From NCBI GenBank assembly GCA_964650385.1, contig CAZYTP010000103.1, positions 1 through 8,186 of the forward strand: a DNA stretch of 8,186 nucleotides, written 5' to 3'. The notes under the pieces are model-generated. The model was given only the letters and a program-made list of their open reading frames with translations. It was not told the DNA's origin and did not search any database. Positions 1-6,051 of the stretch are shown here, in pieces (position 1 is the stretch's first letter; each line of letters opens with the position of its first letter). The translations under genes and the position numbers were made by a program. This DNA is from JAUSPI01 sp964650385 (GTDB lineage: Bacteria > Desulfobacterota > Syntrophia > Syntrophales > JADFWA01).

Positions 1-181
1 AGGTTTTTTCAATCATTTTCCCGCTAATTCAAACCTTAATATCGGATTTAGGGTGTGAGATCAGTTTCTTGGAAAATTACAGTACTTGAGGGAGACAAAA
101 ATAATATAAAATCTTTGGAAACAGGACACTTTGACGTTCAAAGCTTCTTTGTTGTTAGAATCCTATTCCCATACCAAAAGT

Positions 182-225
182 TTCACTTTTATTTGTAAAG
201 ATAAAAGTGAAGGCATTCATTTTTT
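182..225 (+). terminator. Possible intrinsic terminator: 11-bp hairpin then T run
   Basis: Perfect arms TTCACTTTTAT (182-192) and ATAAAAGTGAA (201-211). A U-G and a U-A pair can extend the stem inward to a GTAA tetraloop of the stable GNRA type. Six T (220-225) follow about eight bases after the stem. The stem is AT-rich and the T run is not adjacent, so termination is only a possibility. It would serve a plus-strand transcript entering from the left, whose gene is outside the window. Confidence 0.35.
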
Positions 226-313
226 AACCGCCTTCCCTTTGACCTGAGTGTACACTGCAAACCCCGCCTTTTAAGCGGAATAAGGGGGGGGCGCAATATA
301 AAACAAGCATATA

Positions 314-374
314 CCTTACAAGGAAGCCCCGCCCTGCGGGCGGGGAGCATCATTCTATCTATCCTGTTGTAAGG
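314..374 (-). terminator. Nested stem-loop downstream of the ABM gene
   Basis: An outer inverted repeat CCTTACAA (314-321) / TTGTAAGG (367-374) encloses a perfect GC hairpin CCCCGCCC-TGC-GGGCGGGG (327-345). The structure starts 16 bases past the stop codon of the minus-strand gene (390-392), where a 3' stabilising hairpin or terminator would be expected. There is no clean T run on the minus strand after the GC stem (it reads CTTCCTTGT), so it is not a textbook intrinsic terminator. Confidence 0.4.
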
Positions 375-389
375 ATAATTATGTGGGCT

Positions 390-680
390 TTAGTCGGGGT
401 AATGATAAATTTCGAATTCGGTTACCTCCCCCAGCAAGGAATCGATCCTTTTCTGTATTTGAGCTCTTTCATTACTGGATTCCCAGGCTCTCCATGAATC
501 TACTGACCTCCAGGTACTGATTACTAAGTATTCATCGGGTCTTTTCGCATTTCTTAAAGTTTCACCTGACATGTAGCCTGGCTGTAACGTGGCCAGTGTT
601 CTGAGCTCTAAAATAAGAGGCAATAATTCGTTTTCTTTCTCCCTGTCTACTCTTCTTTTGATCAATACTTTTGCAGTCAT
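390..680 (-). CDS. ABM-fold (antibiotic biosynthesis monooxygenase family) small protein
   Basis: A 96-residue cytoplasmic protein that looks like a ferredoxin-like alpha/beta-barrel monomer of the ABM family (YgiN/PF03992-like). The N-terminal strand (AKVLIKRRV) is followed by a helix rich in Glu and Leu, then LQPGYMSGETLRN, then DEYLVISTWRSVDSWRAWESS, the aromatic-rich core typical of the family. No transmembrane segment or signal peptide is visible. The reading frame can be extended to a TTG at 695, but a strong GGGAGGA ribosome site (about 686-692) sits between that codon and the ATG at 680, so 680 is the start. Family members range from quinone and polyketide oxygenases to heme-degrading or purely structural proteins, and the substrate cannot be read from sequence. 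It is transcribed away from the lipid cluster, so membership in that pathway is uncertain. Confidence 0.78.
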   Translation of the reverse strand: MTAKVLIKRRVDREKENELLPLILELRTLATLQPGYMSGETLRNAKRPDEYLVISTWRSVDSWRAWESSNERAQIQKRIDSLLGEVTEFEIYHYPD

Positions 681-894
681 TTTATTTCCTCCCAACTTTT
701 AAATTCAATTCTATTTTAATGGGCTTTAAAAACACAAAAAACCTGACTAGATTAGACTATATTCAGCTTTCAGAAAAGGGGAAAACGAAAGCTTTGAAGA
801 AGTGATTTTCCGATGCTCAGAACTTTTTCAGTTTTTAAAGGTCTCAAGACCTGGTTTGTTGTTCTGTTGTTTGTTTTTGCTTCCTGTCGTAGTG

Positions 895-919
895 ATTCTA
901 ATGTACTTCTTATTAGAAT
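895..919. promoter_or_regulatory. Candidate operator: perfect inverted repeat ATTCTAAT-N9-ATTAGAAT
   Basis: The two 8-base arms match exactly in inverted orientation, centred on a 9-base spacer, which puts the half-sites about 1.6 helical turns apart. A second signal overlaps it: TGTACT occurs at 902-907 and 921-926, a 19-base spacing. A TTGTCA (930-935) that could act as a -35 box lies just downstream, with only a weak -10 (TAGTTT, 952-957). The position between divergent genes suits a dimeric repressor site. It does not match FadR, FapR or FabR sites as I know them. Function is inferred from symmetry alone. Confidence 0.35.
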
Positions 920-947
920 TTGTACTCATTTGTCAAGAATTTTTTAC

Positions 948-984
948 TGTGTAGTTTTATTTCCACTGTGAAGGAAATTACACA
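948..984 (+). other. Bulged stem-loop in the leader of the lipid cluster
   Basis: Nested inverted repeats: TGTGTA (948-953) pairs with TACACA (979-984), and ATTTCC (959-964) pairs with GGAAAT (973-978). The only interruption is a five-base bulge GTTTT on the left and an eight-base loop. This gives 12 potential base pairs, about 260 bases upstream of fabD. It could be a leader RNA structure or a protein-binding site. No T run follows, so it is not a terminator. Confidence 0.3.
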
Positions 985-1243
985 TTATAAGCCCTAAAAG
1001 GGCCGACCTGACAATGGTGAATAAAAGGGGGTTTAATGAGGTGTTATTCAATAAGTACAATAACTTACAATGTTTGAAGGTGTTTGTGGTATATTCTGGC
1101 ATAGATAGTGCTTAGCGAGAAGTACTAGTACTGATGAGAGTTTTACAAAATGCAATTCTTCCCCGTATCAAGTACGGGCCAAGTTCTTGCTCGAAACAAT
1201 TTTTCGGCAATTCTTCTAATATATTTAAAAGGAATCGGTTATT

Positions 1244-2182
1244 ATGGTAAAGCAAGAAATAGCAGTGGTTTTTCCCGGTCAGGGATCTCAGCGTTTCGGT
1301 ATGGGAAAGGACTTTTATGAGAATATTCCGGTGAGCCGTGATACCTATCGTGAGGCTTCTGATGCCCTCGGATGGGATGTGGCTGCCATGTGCTTTGGCA
1401 CGGATGAGCGGCTCAATCTTACTGAGTATGCTCAGCCGTGTATTCTGACAACCGAGATTGCTATGCTGCGGGGCTTGAAATCTCTATATGACTTTTCACC
1501 TTCATTGTTCGGGGGTCACAGCCTTGGTGAGTATACAGCCCTTGTTGCTGCGGATGTCCTGCCTTTGTCGGAGGCCCTTAAAATTGTTCAGATTCGTGGC
1601 AACCTTATGCAGGAGGCAGTACCTGTGGGGGTTGGATCTATGTCTGCGGTCATTTCAGATAATATAGATGTGGATATGATCAGTGATATCTTAATGGATA
1701 TTCCTGTCGATGTTGCGAATGTAAATTCTGCAGATCAGGTTGTAATCAGCGGAGTCTCCAGTGCCATGCCCGAGGCGGAAAAACTTCTTAAGGCTGCGGA
1801 TAAAAAACGGGTATTTCGATTTGTGCCTCTCGATGTAAGTGCGCCCTTTCACAGCGGCTTAATGAATGCAATCGAAGAGGCCTTTAAAAAGACATTACAT
1901 GCTCTGAAGGAGAAGTTAACACCAGGCGGTGCGGGGAGAGTAACTTCAAATTATACCGGTGGGTTTCATTCAGATAAACTTGATGAGATAGTTGACGGAC
2001 TGGTAGCTCAGTTAAGTAACACAGTACGGTGGCGCGATAATATGCGTGCCTTGGCTTCTAAGGCAGACAGAATATATGAGGTTGGCCCGAGCCGCCCGCT
2101 GAGAAGCTTTTTTAAGACTATCGGTGTGAAGTGCTCGTCAGTCACAACACTTTCAGCAGCAAAACGAGTATTTGAAGATTAA
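1244..2182 (+). CDS. fabD: Malonyl-CoA:ACP transacylase (FabD)
   Basis: Transfers the malonyl group from malonyl-CoA to the phosphopantetheine arm of an acyl carrier protein, giving the extender unit for chain elongation. The protein has 312 residues, close to the usual FabD length of about 310. It has the N-terminal FPGQGSQ motif with the oxyanion Gln, the nucleophile motif GGHSLGEY with Ser93, the malonate-binding Arg region IRGNLMQEAVP, and the catalytic His203 in SAPFHSGLM (the common form is SGxFHSxLM). A VGPSRPL segment near the C-terminus replaces the usual GPG(K/R)VL. The start at 1244 is supported by an AAAAGGAA ribosome site (1227-1234). It is the first gene of the cluster; a housekeeping fabD would normally sit with fabH, fabG and acpP. 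A 97-base gap separates it from the acyl-CoA dehydrogenase gene. Identity is secure; dedication to a secondary pathway is inferred. Confidence 0.95.
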   Translation: MVKQEIAVVFPGQGSQRFGMGKDFYENIPVSRDTYREASDALGWDVAAMCFGTDERLNLTEYAQPCILTTEIAMLRGLKSLYDFSPSLFGGHSLGEYTALVAADVLPLSEALKIVQIRGNLMQEAVPVGVGSMSAVISDNIDVDMISDILMDIPVDVANVNSADQVVISGVSSAMPEAEKLLKAADKKRVFRFVPLDVSAPFHSGLMNAIEEAFKKTLHALKEKLTPGGAGRVTSNYTGGFHSDKLDEIVDGLVAQLSNTVRWRDNMRALASKADRIYEVGPSRPLRSFFKTIGVKCSSVTTLSAAKRVFED

Positions 2183-2204
2183 TTAAGTAATCAACTATTG
2201 GCTT

Positions 2205-2253
2205 TCAGCAAGAACGAAGGGTTAAGCGGAAGGCTATTTTTTTGTCTTGCTGA
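2205..2253 (+). repeat. 9-base inverted repeat between fabD and the dehydrogenase gene
   Basis: TCAGCAAGA (2205-2213) and TCTTGCTGA (2245-2253) are exact inverted copies 31 bases apart, with a T7 run (2237-2243) inside the loop. As RNA it would form a large-loop hairpin ending 26 bases before the dehydrogenase start. It may modulate expression between the two genes. The long loop makes it a poor terminator. Confidence 0.3.
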
Positions 2254-2279
2254 TGACAGAATGTAAAGGAGAATTTGTT

Positions 2280-3473
2280 ATGGATTTTAGTCTTACCGAA
2301 GACCAGCAGGATTATGTTGATACTATTCGCAAATTTGTCAAAAACGAGATAATCCCGGACGTAATGAGAATGGATAAAGAGCATGTTTTTCCAAAAGAGA
2401 TAATAGATAAGACATGGGAGCTGGGGTTACTGAATTTGTGTATTCCTGAATCGATTAAAGGTTATGAATTGAATTCTGTATCAGCAGCACTCATAATAGA
2501 AGAATTATCCTATGGTGATACAGGAATCTCGACATCAGCAATGTGTAATGATCTGGCGAATGTCGTGATTTCTCAACAGGGAACTGACGAACAGAAGGAA
2601 GAGTACCTCACACCTTTTGCCGAGGCACCTCTTCTTGCATCTTTTTGTCTTACGGAACCCGGAGCAGGATCTGATAATTCTGCAATGACGACATATATAA
2701 GGAAGAGGGATGACGGAAAATATGTCCTGAACGGGGATAAATGTTTTATCACAAACGCTTCTTATGCCTCCCAGTTTACCGTGTTTTGTAAAGTAGGTAA
2801 ACCGACGAGCCAGCTAATGGCCTGTCTTATTATCCCTACAACCCAGATCACGGACGAAAAGGTAAGTCCTAATGGAAGTAGAGAACTTACCATAAAAGAT
2901 GGAGGGAAAATATTTACCGGTAAACCCGAGGATAAGCTTGGACAATGTTTATCGAATACTGCGAGCGTAACATTTGAGGATGTCGTGGTAGATCCTAGTC
3001 AGATCATTGGTGACAGGCGGAGAGGTTTCAATTATCTGATAGGCGTTCTTGATTACGCAAGACCGATGATTGCAGCTATCGGGGTCGGTCTCGCAAGGAG
3101 AGCGTTTGATATAACGTTGGAATACACAAAGGAACGCAGACAATTTGGGCAGAGAATTTGTGACATGCCGGTAGCGAGGGACACCTTAGTGGAGATGTGG
3201 AAAAAAGTAGAACTGGCTGAGCTGGCACTTATGAAAGCAGCCGTTATGGTACAGGATGGAGATCCTGCCAGGGGCAGATATGCATCACTGGCCAAAAATG
3301 CTGGAGCAGAAGCGGCTCTTTTCTGTGCCAATGAAGGACTTCACCTTCATGGTGGTTACGGGTTTATGTCAGAGTATGAAATTTCAAAACTGGTAAGGGA
3401 TGCCCATATAATCGATATTTATGAAGGGGTCAGGGAAGTTCAAAACATGATAATTGGTCGTGAATTGGAGTGA
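2280..3473 (+). CDS. Acyl-CoA dehydrogenase family flavoprotein
   Basis: An FAD-dependent alpha,beta-dehydrogenase-fold enzyme of 397 residues. The N-terminal helical domain begins DFSLTEDQQ. The middle beta domain has the flavin/substrate motif FCLTEPGAGSD (residues 122-132). The C-terminal helical domain carries RRQFGQ (about 286-291), LHGGYGF and IYEGVREVQ. Glu382 in the YEG motif is at the position of the catalytic base of medium- and short-chain enzymes, so it should be active. The segment before EDKLG (about 189-215) is some 15 residues longer than in typical family members, and the usual KLGIRxS reads KLGQCLS. The frame extends to 2247, but AAAGGAG (2265-2271) fixes ATG 2280 as the start. 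The stop lies six bases before the next gene, whose ribosome site GGAG is in the last codons here. Its place in a biosynthetic operon suggests desaturation of, or reduction to, a thioester intermediate rather than beta-oxidation. That role is inferred. Confidence 0.92.
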   Translation: MDFSLTEDQQDYVDTIRKFVKNEIIPDVMRMDKEHVFPKEIIDKTWELGLLNLCIPESIKGYELNSVSAALIIEELSYGDTGISTSAMCNDLANVVISQQGTDEQKEEYLTPFAEAPLLASFCLTEPGAGSDNSAMTTYIRKRDDGKYVLNGDKCFITNASYASQFTVFCKVGKPTSQLMACLIIPTTQITDEKVSPNGSRELTIKDGGKIFTGKPEDKLGQCLSNTASVTFEDVVVDPSQIIGDRRRGFNYLIGVLDYARPMIAAIGVGLARRAFDITLEYTKERRQFGQRICDMPVARDTLVEMWKKVELAELALMKAAVMVQDGDPARGRYASLAKNAGAEAALFCANEGLHLHGGYGFMSEYEISKLVRDAHIIDIYEGVREVQNMIIGRELE

Positions 3474-3479
3474 TACTAA

Positions 3480-4496
3480 ATGCAAAATTCACCGTGTAAA
3501 CTTTATCTCCATGGCATGGGCCATTTTCATCCTGAGAATGTAATATCCAATAAGTTCCTGGAGGATCTGGATATCGGCACCAGCGAGGAATGGATTCTGG
3601 AACGTGTTGGTATTCATACCCGCCGTACTATACTGCCTCTGGATTATATCAGGGCAACGAAGAACAGAGATCCGAGGGAGGCACCCGGGGCGGCGCTCTA
3701 TACCAATGCGCAAACTGCGGCTGTAGCCGCTCGGATGGCGCTTGAAAGGTCAGGACTGACACTGGAAGACATCGGTCTGATTATTTCGGGCAGTTCCGTC
3801 CCGGATTATGCATCTCCGGCAGAGGCGACCACAGTGGCTGCAGAACTCGGAATTGAAGTACCATGTTTTGACTTGAACTCGGCGTGCACCAGTTTTGGCA
3901 TGCAGATTAACTTCCTCTGGATGATGAAACCGGAGTCGTTACCCCCATATGTTCTGATGGTTAATCCTGATAATCTTACTCGCTGTGTGGACTATTCCGA
4001 TCGTAGCGCGGCTGTTTTATGGGGAGATGGCGGTACCGCAACGATAGTTTCCACATCGGTTCCTTCCAATAAGGCCTTCGTTAAATGCAATTATGATTCG
4101 AGACCTTCCTCCTGGGATAAGGTCATTGTTCCCCGTATGGGATATTTCCACCAAGAGGGAAATGCGGTGCAGGGGTTTGCCATTCGTAAAACCACAGATT
4201 GTCTGCGCGAATTGCAGGCGTCCTTTTCGATGGATCAGGGACAGTTAAAGTTTATAGGTCATCAGGCTAATTTAGGCATGCTGAAGACTGTATGTCAGCG
4301 TTGTGGGATTGAGGAGAATAACCATTGGCATAATGTGGCGGAATTCGGGAATACGGGATGTGCCGGTGCGTCAGGTGTTTTAAGCCAACACTGGGATGAT
4401 CTGCTCCCCGGTGTTAACGTTGCCATGGCGATGGTAGGGTCCGGGTTTACCTGGGTTTATATGATGCTGGAGGTTGGAGCAAACGGTCAGCCATAA
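3480..4496 (+). CDS. Beta-ketoacyl-ACP synthase III-like (FabH family) condensing enzyme
   Basis: A thiolase-fold decarboxylating condensing enzyme, expected to prime chain synthesis by joining an acyl-CoA (or acyl-ACP) to malonyl-ACP. It has 338 residues against about 317 for E. coli FabH. The Cys-His-Asn triad is complete: Cys136 in NSACTSF, His261 in IGHQANL and Asn291 in FGNTGCAGAS. The N-terminal SEEWILERVGI and the C-terminal VGSGFTWVYMML match the family. The extra length is mostly an insertion of about 18 residues after GI (about 50-72, LPLDYIRATKNRDPREAPG), in the region that in FabH precedes the CoA/acyl pocket helices. Primer choice may therefore differ from acetyl-CoA. It starts seven bases after the dehydrogenase stop codon, with GGAG at 3467-3470, so the two are probably co-translated. 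Family assignment is firm; substrate is unknown, and the fabH symbol is withheld because this may be a specialised paralogue. Confidence 0.9.
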   Translation: MQNSPCKLYLHGMGHFHPENVISNKFLEDLDIGTSEEWILERVGIHTRRTILPLDYIRATKNRDPREAPGAALYTNAQTAAVAARMALERSGLTLEDIGLIISGSSVPDYASPAEATTVAAELGIEVPCFDLNSACTSFGMQINFLWMMKPESLPPYVLMVNPDNLTRCVDYSDRSAAVLWGDGGTATIVSTSVPSNKAFVKCNYDSRPSSWDKVIVPRMGYFHQEGNAVQGFAIRKTTDCLRELQASFSMDQGQLKFIGHQANLGMLKTVCQRCGIEENNHWHNVAEFGNTGCAGASGVLSQHWDDLLPGVNVAMAMVGSGFTWVYMMLEVGANGQP

Positions 4497-4647
4497 CCAT
4501 GGTAAACGTTCGGCAGTCAGTCTCTTTCACCGACACATAATTGATATAAAAATACATGGCGAGAGCATTTGCCCGTTCCGCCTCTCAATTTTTGCAAAGA
4601 GTGCATCGAAGAGCTTTCCAATTTCTTATGAAAACCGGGGTTGATTA

Positions 4648-5238
4648 ATGAAATATATAGAATTTATGGAACGAAATTATTTTGATTTGAAGGATCTGCT
4701 CGCTTTTTCTCACGGGACACTCGTGGAAGATCCACCTGATGGGTTTGATGCTCATCTTCCTGCGCCACCTTTTCTTATGATGGATCGCATTACTTCTTTC
4801 AAAACTAACGGCAGCAGGGGGTCTATTGTAGCTGAACAGGATATAAAACTTGACGCCTGGTATTTCCAGTGCCACTTTCTCGGTGATCCTGTGCAGCCGG
4901 GGTGTCTCTGTGTGGATGCCATTTGGCAATTATTAGGTTTTTACTGTGTCTGGCGTGGATCATTGGGTGCCGGCAGGGCGCTCGGTTGTGGAGAAGTTTC
5001 TTTCGATGGGCAAATCCGCCCTTATAATAAATGTGTTCGATATGAGATAGAGGTAAAGCGCTACTTTCAACAGAAAGAATCGGGGGCAAGTGTGGTTGTA
5101 GGAGACGGGAGTGTTTTTGTGGATGACGAACTAATCACAGTTGTAAAACAGGCCCGGAGCGGAGTTTTTAGTGGAATAACCTATCCTGATTATCCGCATA
5201 AATCCCAAAATTCTGTAGGTGGAATGGTAAAGGTCTGA
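4648..5238 (+). CDS. fabA: FabA-type 3-hydroxyacyl-ACP dehydratase (possible isomerase)
   Basis: A hotdog-fold dehydratase of 196 residues, closely resembling E. coli FabA (171-172 residues) over most of its length: LPAPPFLMMDRI, WYFQCHFLGDPVQPGCL and VDAIWQLLGFY. The active-site pair is His76 and Asp90, 14 residues apart. The Asp, where FabZ has Glu, marks the FabA branch, whose members dehydrate 3-hydroxyacyl-ACP and some of which also isomerise trans-2 to cis-3 enoyl-ACP. RALGCGEVSFDGQI follows as in FabA. A C-terminal tail of about 20 residues (from roughly 177, TYPDYPHKSQ onward) extends past the usual end. There is no clear ribosome site. ATG 4648 overlaps a TAA (TAATG), and ATG 4666 would give an N-terminus of FabA-like length, so the start is uncertain. 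No classical fabB is adjacent; the ketosynthases here may take that part. Isomerase activity cannot be judged from sequence. Confidence 0.92.
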   Translation: MKYIEFMERNYFDLKDLLAFSHGTLVEDPPDGFDAHLPAPPFLMMDRITSFKTNGSRGSIVAEQDIKLDAWYFQCHFLGDPVQPGCLCVDAIWQLLGFYCVWRGSLGAGRALGCGEVSFDGQIRPYNKCVRYEIEVKRYFQQKESGASVVVGDGSVFVDDELITVVKQARSGVFSGITYPDYPHKSQNSVGGMVKV

Positions 5239-5319
5239 AGTTTAAGGATCCTGGATTAAAGTTCAAGGGGAACAAATACAGATAAACGTGAGACGTGAAA
5301 CTTTTAAGGGGAAGAATTT

Positions 5320-6051
5320 ATGAGTGAAAAACCGATAGCTTTAATAACCGGTGGCGGTACAGGGATTGGTGCATCGTGTTCCCGTGCACTATCGAAGGAA
5401 GGATTTCGTATAGGAATTAACTATATAAGCGTTGTCGAGAAGGAGTCAAGAGAGGTTCTCGCTGAAATTGAAGACGGGTTTCTCGTTGAAGCCGATCTTA
5501 CTGATATTGATCAGGTGGAAGAGATGGTCAAGTTCGTACAGCGTGAGGAAGGCCGTGTAGATGTCCTGATCAACAATGCCGGAATATCGATAAACAGAGA
5601 CATAAATTCGATGAAGATTGAGGAATTTGATCGACAGCGTTCGATACTACGGGGTGCCTGGTACCTGACCAAAAGAATATTGCGCCTTTTTATGCTCCGC
5701 AAGAACAGTGGGAGGATAATTAACATTTCCAGCGTCGTAGGACACACGGGCAATGCCGGACAGATTCCATACACTATGGAAAAATCCGCTCTTGATGCCT
5801 TTACAAAATCTCTGGCAAAGGAATTATTCGGGCGCAACATCCTCGTTAATTCAGTAGCACCTGGCTTCATAGATACAACACTGACACAAATTCTCCCTGA
5901 AGAGGTAAAGCAGGGGATCCTTGCGAATATTCCGTTGGGCAGGCTGGGTAGTTCTGAAGAAATTGCCGATGTCGTGGCTTTTCTCGCCACGCGCGGTTCT
6001 TACATTACCGGTAGCGTAATTCATGTAAATGGTGGTCTTTATGGTGGCTGA
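5320..6051 (+). CDS. FabG-type 3-oxoacyl-ACP reductase (SDR family) lacking the tetrad Asn
   Basis: A classical short-chain dehydrogenase/reductase of 243 residues, expected to reduce 3-oxoacyl-ACP to 3-hydroxyacyl-ACP with NAD(P)H. It shows the Rossmann glycine motif TGGGTGIG (10-17), an acidic ADLTD (about 58-62), NNAG, catalytic Ser138 in NISSVVG, and Tyr151/Lys155 in YTMEK. The C-terminal NIPLGRLGSSEEIA and YITGSVIHVNGG are typical. In the helix that should supply the tetrad Asn (E. coli FabG DxNL, Asn110) this protein reads RQRSILRGAWYL. The Asn is absent (Ile109/Leu110) and alignment to GAWYLTK needs a one-residue deletion. The ribosome site AAGGGGAAG (5306-5314) supports the start. The 81-base gap upstream holds degenerate AAGTTYAAGG repeats. 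The 3' end overlaps the fabZ start. Whether it is a standard FabG or a divergent ketoreductase is open. Confidence 0.88.
   Translation: MSEKPIALITGGGTGIGASCSRALSKEGFRIGINYISVVEKESREVLAEIEDGFLVEADLTDIDQVEEMVKFVQREEGRVDVLINNAGISINRDINSMKIEEFDRQRSILRGAWYLTKRILRLFMLRKNSGRIINISSVVGHTGNAGQIPYTMEKSALDAFTKSLAKELFGRNILVNSVAPGFIDTTLTQILPEEVKQGILANIPLGRLGSSEEIADVVAFLATRGSYITGSVIHVNGGLYGG

Larger units (their letters stand above)
1..389. other. Gene-free AT-rich stretch with inverted repeats
   Basis: I see no coding region on either strand in this stretch. It contains small inverted repeats (CTTTGA-CGT-TCAAAG at 129-143, a longer hairpin at 182-211, a GC-rich hairpin at 327-345), a 10-base palindrome AGTGTACACT at 247-256 and a run of eight G at 284-291. 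Its right end is the 3' flank of the minus-strand gene that stops at 390. What lies to the left of the window is unknown. Confidence 0.6.
681..1243. other. Divergent intergenic control region
   Basis: About 560 bases without a credible gene separate the minus-strand ABM gene from fabD. Features visible: a possible weak minus-strand promoter (TTGTGT complement of 732-737, 18 bases, TAGAAT complement of 708-713); a near-palindrome AGGTCT-CA-AGACCT (839-852); a perfect 8+8 inverted repeat (895-919); a bulged stem-loop (948-984); small hairpins GCCCT-AAA-AGGGC (991-1003) and CCCGTA-TCAAG-TACGGG (1162-1178); and a 10-base direct repeat GCAATTCTTC (1152-1161 and 1207-1216). No consensus sigma-70 promoter for fabD stands out. 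Such a long leader suggests regulation, but I cannot name a regulator. Confidence 0.55.

Noticed and set aside
247..256. 10-base palindrome AGTGTACACT
   Set aside because: Short and not next to any gene start; expected by chance at this length in a few kilobases with AT-leaning DNA.
284..291. Run of eight G in AT-rich DNA
   Set aside because: Non-coding homopolymer; could be a sequencing length error, with no sign of function.
2949..3331. Minus-strand open frames inside the acyl-CoA dehydrogenase gene
   Set aside because: They lie opposite a gene with clear family motifs, have no ribosome sites and no recognisable protein features.
4561..4593. GAGAG / CTCTC inverted repeat followed by T5 between KAS III and fabA
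   Set aside because: Only five pairs with a 16-base loop; too weak for a terminator call.
5511..5990. 159-codon minus-strand open frame opposite fabG
   Set aside because: Long, but fully antisense to a gene with intact SDR motifs; its protein sequence looks like a shadow (Ser/Arg-rich with no domain).
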